Assembly (NCBI GenBank): GCA_030537195.1
Contig: JAUNOK010000002.1
Coordinates: 85,632-149,631, forward strand
Length of the DNA: 64,000 nt
Direction of reading: 5' to 3'
Source of the DNA: Eubacteriales bacterium
GTDB lineage: Bacteria > Bacillota > Clostridia > Lachnospirales > Lachnospiraceae
Part shown: one piece after another, positions 51,943 through 60,553 of the stretch
Position numbering within the stretch: position 1 is the stretch's first letter
Layout: each line of letters begins with the position of its first letter
Notes under the pieces: model-generated
Seen by the model: the letters and a program-made list of their open reading frames with translations, nothing else
Databases searched by the model: none
What the model was told of the DNA's origin: nothing
Translations under genes and position numbers: made by a program

Positions 51943-53355
51943 TTATGCCTCTTTTCTGTGTTCTCCCGCTTTCTTATCATCTGCCCCAGAAATATCTTCA
52001 TAATTAAGAGTTTCCCTGACTTTTCTTATAGCGTTAACCGGCTTGGAAAAATCATGTCTTATTACATCCGCAAATGCCTTACATTCTTCTGTCAGGTTCA
52101 TAGTCTTCCATGAACTGTCAGTTTCAATACTATTAATAATTCCTGCCATTCTTATAAAGAAAACAGCAAAATTAAAGAATGGAAGAAACAATATACACCA
52201 CCAGTGACTAATGTAATACTTTCTGATATCTTTATTGATTCTAAGAAAATATGCCACAGTAATAAAATAGAGATAACCAATCAGCGTATATAATCCAAAT
52301 ATAATCGCCGTAGAGATAAGCACTGTCTTTCCTGAATACCCGGCAACAATAAGACATATAAGTGCCAGATACCATATAAGTCTTGGAAATGCAAATGTAT
52401 GGTCATACAACAAAGTCTTGACACTTATATTAGTAAAGAGATTCTTTACTTTGAATGTCTTGTCCATGAACATCTTGGAAACTTCAAGACTTCCTCTCTG
52501 CCATCTCTGTCTCTGTGTATATAATTTGTTAACATTCTCTATTGGATCAACGAAAAACAATGCATCTTCACATACTTCAACACGCTCGTTCTGTAAGTAT
52601 CTCATCTGAAATGTAATATGGGTATCCTCACATATAGTATCAGTATTGTACATCCATGATTTCAGAACTGCTGATTTTCTGAACGCAGAAAATGCACCTG
52701 ACAATGTATACACAGAATTAAGTTCTGATGCATAGCTTCTTCCTGCAAGGAAAGCCTGTGCATATTCCATAAATTCCAGTTCACGCAGAAGTCTCGATGG
52801 ACCTGCCTTATACTTCTTAATCTGTTCAGGAACTGTAAGAATAGAACCTGTCATACAGTTAATTGATGTATCAGTTTCAAATCTTGTAATCATATTGGCA
52901 AGCGCATTTTTCTCAAGCATGCCATCACTGTCAAGATTGATAATATATTTACCTTCACTATTGTAAAGAGCCAGATTGAGGGCTCTTGATTTACCCTGCT
53001 CAGAATTCATCCACTGCATAAGAAGATCCGGGAATTCCTGCTGGCACTGTGCAAATATATCAAAACTGTTATCTTTACCTTTGTTATTAACCAGAAAAAT
53101 TCTTATCCTTTCATTCGGATAAGTACTGTCATTAATTGACTTAATACAGCCATACAACGTATCTGCCGAATTATATACTGGTATTATAAGTGTAATCTCC
53201 GGATAAACCGTAAGTTCCTTTTTATGGATTTTGTGACGTAAATTCCTTCTGATAAGAAGAATAACGCTTCCCAACGCAGGAACAATTTCCATAATAAAAG
53301 GAATAATTATCCAGCCACCCCAGAAAAGGAATGAATTAAGAATTATTTTTACCAT
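51943..53355 (-). CDS. Family 2 glycosyltransferase, exosortase G-associated
   Basis: 470 residues. An N-terminal TM (about 8-32), a GT-A catalytic domain (about 50-300) and three or four C-terminal TM helices form the layout of processive GT2 enzymes such as cellulose or hyaluronan synthases. Motifs are LIIPVYNSADTLYGCI, the DxD in IINLDSDGML (about 145), the acidic CEDTHITFQMRYL (about 250) and QRQRWQRGS (Q-x-x-R-W, about 290). It likely polymerises or transfers sugars from nucleotide sugars across or at the membrane. It overlaps xrtG by 20 nt. Confidence 0.88.
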   Translation of the reverse strand: MVKIILNSFLFWGGWIIIPFIMEIVPALGSVILLIRRNLRHKIHKKELTVYPEITLIIPVYNSADTLYGCIKSINDSTYPNERIRIFLVNNKGKDNSFDIFAQCQQEFPDLLMQWMNSEQGKSRALNLALYNSEGKYIINLDSDGMLEKNALANMITRFETDTSINCMTGSILTVPEQIKKYKAGPSRLLRELEFMEYAQAFLAGRSYASELNSVYTLSGAFSAFRKSAVLKSWMYNTDTICEDTHITFQMRYLQNERVEVCEDALFFVDPIENVNKLYTQRQRWQRGSLEVSKMFMDKTFKVKNLFTNISVKTLLYDHTFAFPRLIWYLALICLIVAGYSGKTVLISTAIIFGLYTLIGYLYFITVAYFLRINKDIRKYYISHWWCILFLPFFNFAVFFIRMAGIINSIETDSSWKTMNLTEECKAFADVIRHDFSKPVNAIRKVRETLNYEDISGADDKKAGEHRKEA

Positions 53356-53935
53356 ATGAGAAATTTCCTACTTTCATCTTAACAATCTGTGGTTTCGTAA
53401 ATACATAGAAATACAGATAAACACTAAGCACATAGAAGAATATTCTGCCTATAAATGTATGGAAAACATAATATGCTCCCATTCCAAGATAGTGCACTGC
53501 AAGACATATCATTATAATTCTTAATACATTACATAACATAATGTAACAGAATCCCACTATGCCTATCATAAACTTCTCACTCCAGTTATAGACATTAAAA
53601 AATATGAGCAATGACAGAAAAGCCATAATCTCAATAATTCCCGAACATTCAAAATCAATAAGCAATGTTGTTGATGAAACTCCTGTGTGAATAAATATTA
53701 TTCCGTATTTAAAATATGCTGTAAACGCCCCAGTTATATCACCAACGATACCAGCCATTGCTGCAACACATCTTGCCAGTGGCATAGTGAGCACTGGCTG
53801 TATCGTTACCATCATTATTACAAATAATCCAAGACTTCCCCACATGAAACTCCATGCATGAAGTTTTGCCCTCTTCATTACAGAAAGTATATAAAGCCAT
53901 ATTATTATAATAATAACTGTTATAATAGGATTCAT
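53336..53935 (-). CDS. xrtG: Exosortase XrtG (archaeosortase/exosortase family)
   Basis: 199 residues with about six TM helices. The exosortase catalytic triad is visible: Cys98 in LIDFECSGIIE, Arg140 in CNVLRIIMI and His160 in YVFHTFIGR. Members are transpeptidase-like intramembrane enzymes that process C-terminal sorting helices. XrtG is the Gram-positive type. Its target here is evidently the Firmicu-CTERM protein encoded 3 nt upstream. It overlaps the glycosyltransferase gene. The activity is inferred from family features; no Gram-positive member's chemistry is known to me in detail. Confidence 0.9.
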   Translation of the reverse strand: MNPIITVIIIIIWLYILSVMKRAKLHAWSFMWGSLGLFVIMMVTIQPVLTMPLARCVAAMAGIVGDITGAFTAYFKYGIIFIHTGVSSTTLLIDFECSGIIEIMAFLSLLIFFNVYNWSEKFMIGIVGFCYIMLCNVLRIIMICLAVHYLGMGAYYVFHTFIGRIFFYVLSVYLYFYVFTKPQIVKMKVGNFSYGKNNS

Positions 53936-53938
53936 TAC

Positions 53939-55684
53939 TTATACCTGTTTACTACCTTTCTTTTTCTGATGTACAACCACACCACATGTAGCAGCTATAC
54001 ATATGAAAAGTCCAAGCCATGCACCAGATGAAGCACCTGCTGTATTAATCCACTGCTGTCCTAATCTTCCAAACTGTGCACTTATCTGCTTGAAGTCACT
54101 TGCATCACAACCAAGCTTCTGTGCTACTTTTTCAAGGTCAAAATAGAACTCGCACTCATCCCTGTTACTTCCGACTGTAACAGTCATCTTTCCATAACAT
54201 ATATCAGCATCATTAAGTTCATTAATATTCTTAGAAGTTCCCCATGCACTTGTATCAAACATATAGAACTCATATGTACCTTCACTAAGACCACCAAGCT
54301 TAGCGTTCCAGTTAATATTGCCCTGTTCGTCAACTGTTACGAATCTTGGATATAATACCTGATTATAACTATCATTAAACTTGAAAGTTACAGCCTGTGT
54401 AAATTCTCCACCTGCTTCATTAAGATGCTCAGGCATAGTTGAATATACATGTCCAAGCACTGTACTTCCATCACTGAATAATGCTCCTGACGCATCAACT
54501 CTATCCTGCTGTGTTCCAGCAGTTGCATAATCTATTCTTGTGTGAGGATAATAATCCCAGTCTCCATATAATCCATCATACTTGATATCGTATATTGTCT
54601 TATCATCATCTGAATCATCACCCTTGATATTAGAAACACCTGTTACAAAAGGTTCAGCCTGATATAATCCAAATGATAAAGTCTTATTATATGCTGGAAG
54701 CGCACTCTTAGGAATAGCAATCTCCCACTCATCACCAACATGTCTGCAGTCAACACCATCTACGCCATTAACATATCCCTTGCTGTCAAGCTGAAATACA
54801 AGTTCATTACCAAGGTCTGTAGTTATAGAGTATCTGCCATTACTATGTGTACCAGCTCCGGATGCACTTCCATCAGCACCATCCTTAACATACACATATA
54901 CATAATCGCCGTCAAACATCATCGCTGTCTTGGACAGACATCCTTTATGTGCTTCATTAGGGCATGACGCATCATATTTCTTAACTGCATCCCAGTCTTT
55001 AAATTCTCCGTCTATAACTATTCCGTTATATACGGCTTCTGTTTCATCTTTATCAACTTTATTACCGTCAAGAACTTCAATATCCTTAATATCTACCGTA
55101 GTTCCCGCAAATGTTATCTTAAAATCAGAATTACTGAAGAAATCCATAGGAATAGATGACTCTACAACATATGGTCCTGCTGTATTGCCATGTGCTTTAT
55201 TAGCAGTAACAGTCTCAGAACCTGCTATATCCCCATACCATGCATTCTTAGCCTGTGCACTGTCTTTCCATCCTGTAAACTGAATCTTCTCAGCCATTCC
55301 TGTTGTTCCATCAGCATAAGTAATACTGACAGGATTATTTCCCATATAACTATAATCCCACTCTGTCTGTACAGTTCCCTGATACATAAAATATAATCTT
55401 GAATAATCAGATGAAACAGCCACTTTCCATGACTTAACCCCTGCTGCATCTGACTGTCTTTCAGTGATATCATCCCAGTCATCGATATCAGAATCGATTA
55501 CAATATCACTTCCTTTAACGATTACATTCTGCTTCAAAGAAGATGTATCAATACTCCCCAATACACCTGATAGATTAGCAGTGTAAGCATTCTTAACCTG
55601 TCCTGCATATACTGATACCGGCATTGAAACAAGCAACGCTGTCATACCAGCTAGTGCAGTAATTCTCTTATAATTGTGTCTCAT
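53939..55684 (-). CDS. Firmicu-CTERM sorting-domain surface protein (XrtG target)
   Basis: About 581 residues from the ATG at 55684 (GGAGG 7 nt upstream). A signal peptide covers about 1-27 (ITALAGMTALLVSMPVSVYA). Two or three CBM9/DOMON-like modules follow, with IVIDSDIDDWDDITE and IVIDGEFKDWDAVKK. The C-terminus has the tripartite sorting signal: GASSGAWLGL, a hydrophobic helix (LFICIAATCGVVV) and a basic tail (HQKKKGSKQV). It is the first gene of the XrtG locus, so it is the likely dedicated substrate, exported, cut and perhaps glycosylated. The CBM9-like modules suggest carbohydrate binding. Confidence 0.88.
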   Translation of the reverse strand: MRHNYKRITALAGMTALLVSMPVSVYAGQVKNAYTANLSGVLGSIDTSSLKQNVIVKGSDIVIDSDIDDWDDITERQSDAAGVKSWKVAVSSDYSRLYFMYQGTVQTEWDYSYMGNNPVSITYADGTTGMAEKIQFTGWKDSAQAKNAWYGDIAGSETVTANKAHGNTAGPYVVESSIPMDFFSNSDFKITFAGTTVDIKDIEVLDGNKVDKDETEAVYNGIVIDGEFKDWDAVKKYDASCPNEAHKGCLSKTAMMFDGDYVYVYVKDGADGSASGAGTHSNGRYSITTDLGNELVFQLDSKGYVNGVDGVDCRHVGDEWEIAIPKSALPAYNKTLSFGLYQAEPFVTGVSNIKGDDSDDDKTIYDIKYDGLYGDWDYYPHTRIDYATAGTQQDRVDASGALFSDGSTVLGHVYSTMPEHLNEAGGEFTQAVTFKFNDSYNQVLYPRFVTVDEQGNINWNAKLGGLSEGTYEFYMFDTSAWGTSKNINELNDADICYGKMTVTVGSNRDECEFYFDLEKVAQKLGCDASDFKQISAQFGRLGQQWINTAGASSGAWLGLFICIAATCGVVVHQKKKGSKQV

Positions 55685-55862
55685 GGTAACTCCTCCATTC
55701 TTTAGCAATTATAATAAATAGCCGCAACTATTTAATCATCTTCGTTCAAATGTATTCACAAAACTTCATATCATTACTATATTAAATTTTGTTGTATATA
55801 TTTTAATTCATAGACATATCAGTGTCAATTAATTAACAGAATTTTCACAATTAAAAACAACC

Positions 55863-55909
55863 AAAAAATACCCATAAAACAGCATTTACATGCAATTTTA
55901 TGGGTATTT
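55863..55909 (-). terminator. Terminator of the FakA C-domain-like gene
   Basis: AAATACCCATAAAA (55866-55879) and TTTTATGGGTATTT (55896-55909) form a 14-bp stem; on the minus strand UUUUUU follows. The upstream stretch 55685-55862 is AT-rich, holding the promoter region of the XrtG locus (TATAAT-like box near 55708). Confidence 0.8.
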
Positions 55910-55948
55910 CATAATAAAATCTTCTTAAAAACTCAAAAAAATGGCTTA

Positions 55949-56242
55949 CTAGCCGTGAAGTCCTGCTGACTGACGAATCATATCCTCAACAACAATATCA
56001 TATATCTCGCCGATAGTACTGCAGTACTCAAGCACCTTCCAAGGCTCGTTAGTATGGAAATGAATCTTGATAAGATCCTCATCGCCTGCTGCAATCAGGC
56101 AGTTTCCTTCAAAATGTTCTGTAATATAATCAGCAATAACATCCTCGTCTAAATCTTCATCTCTTCTATCAATAAGAAGCTGTGTATCATAACGGTATGC
56201 AAACTGATCATCTTCAACATCTACGCTATGTATATCTGACAT
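55949..56242 (-). CDS. Stand-alone FakA (YloV/DAK2) C-terminal domain-like protein
   Basis: About 97 residues, from the ATG at 56242 with GGAGG 8 nt upstream. It resembles the C-terminal domain of FakA/YloV fatty-acid kinases: YRYDTQLLIDRRDED, then LIAAGDEDLIKIHFHTNEPW and VLEYCSTIGEIYDIVVEDM (in the family: DDLVKVHVHTNDPG and IKIENM). In FakA this part contacts FakB fatty-acid-binding proteins. The kinase domain is not here, and no frameshifted remains of it are visible upstream, so it seems a genuine small protein. It may bind a FakB/DegV partner encoded elsewhere. Confidence 0.7.
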   Translation of the reverse strand: MSDIHSVDVEDDQFAYRYDTQLLIDRRDEDLDEDVIADYITEHFEGNCLIAAGDEDLIKIHFHTNEPWKVLEYCSTIGEIYDIVVEDMIRQSAGLHG

Positions 56243-56341
56243 AAAACAATCCTCCATAATCTGTCTTTATGTGTGGTCAGTCGCATGTTCTGTCCGACTA
56301 ACCTGGCACATTATCTCACATATCAGCCATAACTTCAAGTA

Positions 56342-57253
56342 TCAGAAAATTCTTCTGATAAAATTATATAACCCATTATTCCAGACACTTACCTCATGTG
56401 CTCCCGGTCTTATATAGAAAATGTGGTTAATTCCATGACTTGTCATATAATCCGAATAATTAATGGCAGACTCCTTACAGTAAGGATCACTGTCACCAGT
56501 TACAATAAGAGTAACCAAAGGCTGTTCTTCCCCATCCTTAACAAGTTCAGGCAGAAGAAATCCCCTGTTTCCATATACTCTTTCTTTGCTTCCTGTGTCA
56601 ACCACTCCGCCTACCGGTGCAAATGCTCCTACATACCCAAATACATCAGGATGTGCAAAACACAGGAAAAGCGATTCTCTTCCACCAAGTGAATATCCTG
56701 CTATTGCAGTATTCTCTCTTCCTGTTTTAGTAGAATAATGCTCATTAATATAAGGAATCAAAGCATTAATAACATCATACTCACATGCATCATATCTTGC
56801 TGTTAGTTCAGAGAAATCATAGTCTGACTCCTCACCACCGTCAGCATCTGTGAATACAGTAAAACTTACCATAATCACAGGATTCCTGTTGTAATCATCA
56901 ACTGCATTCTGTGCAACATACAAAGCACCAATTCTGTTATATTCAGAATAACTTCCGCTCATTCCATGCAGAAGATACACAACCGGATAACTCTGTGATT
57001 CATCATAATCTCTTGGAAGATAAACACAAGCCTTTTGCTCGCTTCCGGTTGTCGGCGAATAATAGCTTATCTCATCAACATTTCCATATGTTACACCTGG
57101 TCTTTCATCATTATAATCTGCTGGTGTATCATACTCTGCTGTCACTTCACTAGACACTGTTCTGCTCTTACACCCAGACAATCCTGTCACTGTAAATGCG
57201 GTCACCAGTGCCATTAACACAGCTGCTGTCTTGTATATATTTCTTGCAATCAT
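56342..57253 (-). CDS. Esterase-family lipoprotein (alpha/beta hydrolase, esterase D/CE1-like)
   Basis: About 303 residues with a lipobox (VTGLSGCKS) and a CE1/esterase D-type hydrolase domain: VYLPRDYDESQSYPVVYLLHGMSGSYSEY, of which YPVVYLLHGMSG is the oxyanion region. The nucleophile Ser is in IAGYSLGGRES, the acid in VTGDSDPYC, and the His in RPGAHEVSVWNNGL. It probably cleaves acyl or feruloyl esters on plant polysaccharides at the cell surface. The ATG at 57253 overlaps the NUDIX stop (ATGA), with AGAGGTG upstream; the longer frame to 57310 is not used. Confidence 0.88.
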   Translation of the reverse strand: MIARNIYKTAAVLMALVTAFTVTGLSGCKSRTVSSEVTAEYDTPADYNDERPGVTYGNVDEISYYSPTTGSEQKACVYLPRDYDESQSYPVVYLLHGMSGSYSEYNRIGALYVAQNAVDDYNRNPVIMVSFTVFTDADGGEESDYDFSELTARYDACEYDVINALIPYINEHYSTKTGRENTAIAGYSLGGRESLFLCFAHPDVFGYVGAFAPVGGVVDTGSKERVYGNRGFLLPELVKDGEEQPLVTLIVTGDSDPYCKESAINYSDYMTSHGINHIFYIRPGAHEVSVWNNGLYNFIRRIF

Positions 57254-57807
57254 AATCCAGCACCTCTCACATACTTTCTTACAATCTCTAACCCGCCAAC
57301 CGGTGCACAAAACTTCTGATTATGCTTTCTGCACTCCTCATAGACATATTCAAGGTTGAACCATTCAACTCCATCAAGCTCTTCCTTCTGCAATGTAAGT
57401 TCATCTATATTGACAGGTTTCGTATATACATATACAAATGCAATCTCTCTGTCCTTAAACATCTTGCCATAGAATTCTTTATCATATTGTATTACAAATG
57501 TATCGGCAAACTGCAAATCATCAACTGACACCTTAATTCCAAGTTCCTCATGCAATTCTCTTATAGCAGATTCTTCCGGTTCATCACCAGCCTGAATATG
57601 TCCCGCCGAAGAAGTATCATATCTTCCCGGAAATGAATCCTTATTCATAGCCCTTTTCTGAAGCAGCACCTCTGCACCTTCATCAGACTTTCTTACAATC
57701 CACACATGCGCCGTTCTATGCCTGATTCCCTCACTATGTGCAGTCTTTCTCTCAACAGTCTCACCTGTCGGCTTTCCATTCTCATCAACAACATCAAGTA
57801 ATTCCAT
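57250..57807 (-). CDS. NUDIX hydrolase (IPP isomerase-like subfamily)
   Basis: About 185 residues. The Nudix box reads GHIQAGDEPEESAIRELHEELGI (GX5EX7REUXEEXGU pattern). The N-terminus MELLDVVDENGKPTGETVER is typical of the short NUDIX group related to isopentenyl-diphosphate isomerase, where proteins begin with MExxDxxDE. I use the ATG at 57807: a GGAG lies about 12 nt upstream, and the longer frame to 57828 starts right after a terminator-like U-tract with no ribosome site. It hydrolyses a nucleoside diphosphate-linked compound of unknown identity. It overlaps the esterase gene by 4 nt. Its leader holds a structured RNA (57832-57932). Confidence 0.85.
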   Translation of the reverse strand: MELLDVVDENGKPTGETVERKTAHSEGIRHRTAHVWIVRKSDEGAEVLLQKRAMNKDSFPGRYDTSSAGHIQAGDEPEESAIRELHEELGIKVSVDDLQFADTFVIQYDKEFYGKMFKDREIAFVYVYTKPVNIDELTLQKEELDGVEWFNLEYVYEECRKHNQKFCAPVGGLEIVRKYVRGAGL

Positions 57808-57831
57808 GTTAAATCTGTACTCCATCATAAT

Positions 57832-57932
57832 AAAAAGTCACCAGCTATCGCGAGTTCTACGGGAAAAATAATGTGATTGGACCTAGACTCCGATAGTACC
57901 GCTTTCGCAGCACCCCTCCCAGGACTGGTGGC
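57832..57932 (-). ncRNA. Unidentified structured RNA / attenuator-like leader upstream of NUDIX gene
   Basis: On the minus strand a TATAAT box (57944-57939) would start a transcript near 57932. The next 90 nt show nested complementarity: CACCAG (57930-57925) with CUGGUG (57844-57839) closes the structure, then GCUGC-GAAA-GCGGU forms a tetraloop hairpin. CUAUCG-GAGU pairs with ACUC-G-CGAUAG. A run of five U (57836-57832) follows directly, then the NUDIX ribosome site. This is either a small RNA with its own promoter and terminator or a riboswitch-like attenuator for the NUDIX-esterase pair. I do not recognise the family. Confidence 0.5.
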
Positions 57933-57985
57933 TTACATATTATATTACTATGTGATGGAAAATTCCATATATTATTCTGATATTG

Positions 57986-58990
57986 TCAATCTATATGAAT
58001 ATCTCTGGCATATCTGTATGATATAATCTCTCCCTGTTTTGTAGATATATATCCATTCTCTTTATGCGAATAATTAGATATATCTACTGAACCATACCCG
58101 TCAAACTTCTCATATATCCTGTCCAAAACTTTAATCTCATTATCTGAAAGAACCCCTGATTGCATATTAACATCAGGTACAACTTTATGTTTTTCATATC
58201 CACTATCAAATTCAATCTCAATATGTGCAATATTATCTGCTGACACAGTTCCAAGCAACATATCAAAGTTCTCAGGGACAGGACCATATGGCAGATGTAC
58301 ATATCTCATTCCTGATATCGATACTCCATTTTCCTTATAATACAGCATATCAGAATAATTAAGTAACTTCATAAGCTTGGTTTTAAGAAGTTCTTTTGAC
58401 CTGTTGGCAAAATATAAAATCATTGCACACACTTTATCATAATTAAATTCAGTAAATCCATTATCTTCTGATGGAGTTTTATAAAATATCATATCACTAA
58501 TTCTTTTTCCTGTCTGATATTCTCCATTCTGCTGCAACATATCTATTATATCAAACAGTTTATCTCTATGCCTAGCATCAAGTCCAACCTCATTCTCTAT
58601 TAAATATTGCTTCATATTCTCCGGATTTTTCAAAAAAATCAGCATACTATTATGTGCTTTATCCTGAATAGAACCATTCTCATATCTGAATATAGTCTTA
58701 TCGCCCCAGTTTAGCAGTCTTGCCATAGCCCTTTGACTCAAACCATATTGTTCCCTGATTGCTTTGATTTCTTCTGGTAATAAAAGCTTATGCTTTCTTC
58801 TGTATATATTGTATGCCTCAGTCAAAGTGGCATTATCAAGCTCTTCACAAAAAAACTCCTCTCCACAATCTGCACATACAAGTACTTTCGCGTCAACTTC
58901 TATTCTTTCCCCACATACATCATAAAATTCTTTCTTCGTTACAATTCTGGTATCAACTTCTCTTCCACATTCATCACAAAACTTCTTCAT
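57986..58990 (-). CDS. Antitoxin with YgiT zinc finger, HTH and Panacea (DUF4065/SocA-like) domain
   Basis: About 334 residues. Residues 1-45 hold an MqsA/YgiT-type zinc finger (MKKFCDECGREV, then VLVCADCGEEFF). An Xre-like HTH follows (about 63-115, IREQYGLSQRAMARLLNWGD). The C-terminal Panacea/DUF4065 domain (about 175-300) has LLKTKLMKLLNYSDMLYYKE and MRYVHLPYGPVP. In known systems MqsA binds the toxin through the zinc finger and DNA through the HTH, and Panacea domains neutralise diverse toxins. I start at 58990, after GGAGG; the frame to 59014 lacks a site. It directly follows an MqsR-like toxin gene. Confidence 0.85.
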   Translation of the reverse strand: MKKFCDECGREVDTRIVTKKEFYDVCGERIEVDAKVLVCADCGEEFFCEELDNATLTEAYNIYRRKHKLLLPEEIKAIREQYGLSQRAMARLLNWGDKTIFRYENGSIQDKAHNSMLIFLKNPENMKQYLIENEVGLDARHRDKLFDIIDMLQQNGEYQTGKRISDMIFYKTPSEDNGFTEFNYDKVCAMILYFANRSKELLKTKLMKLLNYSDMLYYKENGVSISGMRYVHLPYGPVPENFDMLLGTVSADNIAHIEIEFDSGYEKHKVVPDVNMQSGVLSDNEIKVLDRIYEKFDGYGSVDISNYSHKENGYISTKQGEIISYRYARDIHID

Positions 58991-59010
58991 CACAATGACC
59001 TCCTGCCATA

Positions 59011-59343
59011 TCAATATTCATCTTCATGAAATCCAAGACATTTAAGAACCTCTGCATTGTTTTCCTGCGCAATCTTAAGTTTAATATAAAACTGTATTCC
59101 ATTAATAATTCTCTTAAATTCCCAGATATCACCTGGTCTGCCGGCATCAAAATCCTTCTTAGGGCCTTTATAATAGTCGCCAACAACCAGACCTAAAATC
59201 TCACTTTTGGCATCAGTAATTGTCAGTCCATATCTTGCTAATGACTGCATATTCTTTCTTCTAGGAACAAAATCATATCTTCCTTCAGACACCAATTTCT
59301 TTGCTTCATGTAAAAACCCGTTAATATCATCTCTATTTCCCAA
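59011..59343 (-). CDS. MqsR-like toxin
   Basis: 110 residues, matching MqsR in size and pattern: INGFLHEAKKLVSEGRYDFV at the start, later YGLTITDAKSEILGLVVGDYYKG, then a Trp-containing segment (GDIWEFKR) and QFYIKLKI at the end of the beta-sheet. MqsR is a RelE-fold mRNA interferase that cuts at GC-rich codons. It precedes a YgiT-HTH-Panacea antitoxin gene, in toxin-first order as in mqsRA. The start is a TTG at 59343, with GGAGGG 5 nt upstream. Toxicity is inferred. Confidence 0.75.
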   Translation of the reverse strand: MGNRDDINGFLHEAKKLVSEGRYDFVPRRKNMQSLARYGLTITDAKSEILGLVVGDYYKGPKKDFDAGRPGDIWEFKRIINGIQFYIKLKIAQENNAEVLKCLGFHEDEY

Positions 59344-59511
59344 TAATACCCTCCGTATATATAATAATCTCCAACTGTATTACTGTCAACATTTTGTTGT
59401 CATATGACCGCATATAGTCTTTTATGTGTATGTTTAATATATATCATAAACTTATGGTAATATCAATATTTCAATTATAATATTTTAATTAATATATATC
59501 AAAATAATATA

Positions 59512-59588
59512 AGCGTGAATCATTGTACCATCTAAAAAATCAGACCATAAAATCCAACTTTTAAAAGCTAGTACAATAAACCCACGCT
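59512..59588. repeat. Imperfect inverted repeat upstream of the toxin-antitoxin operon
   Basis: AGCGTG....ATTGTAC (59512-59528) is repeated inverted at GTACAAT....CACGCT (59571-59588). The 42-nt loop is AT-rich. It lies between the MqsR gene and the downstream 59610 gene and could be a terminator-like or regulatory element. The rest of 59344-59609 is very AT-rich and seems to hold only promoters. Confidence 0.4.
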
Positions 59589-59609
59589 CTTAAATATTAA
59601 TATCACATT

Positions 59610-60404
59610 TTAAAAAATCTCACTAATCAGGAAGAACAATACATATATTGAAAATGTTTCTCCCGCTGTATATAATGCGGTCTTTACCCATACATTAGGC
59701 TTCTCTGCCTGCTGTACAGTTCCAACATTTGCAGCAAGCTTTTTCTGATGTTCCTTAATAATCATGATTCCGACAACCGCACCTATAACACACGCAATTA
59801 TGTACAGATAATATGAAAACATCGGTTTTGCCTGAACATAACCGCCATATTCATCGTTCATTGTATTAGTAATAACAAAATACAGGCTTATTAATGCAAG
59901 TGCAGATGAGCCAAATGCAGCAACCGCCTCCTTGCCCCAGCCTTTTCCTTCATTCTTGACCATACATATGCAAAATGCTGAAATAGGTGCAATCAGGAAT
60001 ACAATCATTCCTACAGTGCCATTATCTTCTTCATCATCTGAGTCATAATAATCATAGTAGCCGTCCTGAGTTGTATCTTCCGTTTCAAATGTTAAATCAG
60101 CCATACTTACATTTCCAACATTAACCCCTGCACATGACACTGTGAACATTGGAAAAAAGAAGCATGCCGCAGCCACTATCGCAGCAATCTTCATTATAAG
60201 TCTGCCCTTAATCTTATGCCCTGCAATATTAATTGATACATCTTCTTCTACAGGCTGTTCACCTGCATTGACATAACTGTTATCTGGTTTATTATTGCCA
60301 GCCGCCTCATTCAAATCAACAACCTTGCTCTCTACTTCCACCCCACAATAATTACAGAAACGGACATTATCTTCCAGTTCCTTTCCACATTTTTTACAAA
60401 ACAT
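59610..60404 (-). CDS. Zinc-ribbon polytopic membrane protein
   Basis: About 264 residues from the ATG at 60404, with AAGGAGG 8 nt upstream. It begins with a zinc ribbon (MFCKKCGKE, then RFCNYCGVE), then a linker (about 28-60) and four to five TM helices (about 75-260). A short loop is rich in Asp, Glu and Tyr (DTTQDGYYDYYDSDDEED). The layout is like zinc-ribbon DUF proteins common in Clostridia. Unrelated in detail to the three genes at 41481-43464. Function unknown. Confidence 0.75.
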   Translation of the reverse strand: MFCKKCGKELEDNVRFCNYCGVEVESKVVDLNEAAGNNKPDNSYVNAGEQPVEEDVSINIAGHKIKGRLIMKIAAIVAAACFFFPMFTVSCAGVNVGNVSMADLTFETEDTTQDGYYDYYDSDDEEDNGTVGMIVFLIAPISAFCICMVKNEGKGWGKEAVAAFGSSALALISLYFVITNTMNDEYGGYVQAKPMFSYYLYIIACVIGAVVGIMIIKEHQKKLAANVGTVQQAEKPNVWVKTALYTAGETFSIYVLFFLISEIF

Positions 60405-60553
60405 AGCTTTGTCCTCCTTCATATATGTTAAGTTCTTTTTGTTACACATATATGGTAACATTTAGGTTGGACACGATATGTCAGTCTCTAAGTTATTTTG
60501 CAATAAAATATGACGCAGACCATTGCCCACGCCATCTAATAAATCTGCATATT

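Noticed and set aside
57832..57932. tRNA or SRP RNA
   Set aside because: No cloverleaf with T-arm GTTCRANNC was found, and the SRP apical motif is absent.
59512..59588. IS element or MITE end
   Set aside because: No transposase, no clear target duplication, and the arms are short; kept only as an inverted repeat.
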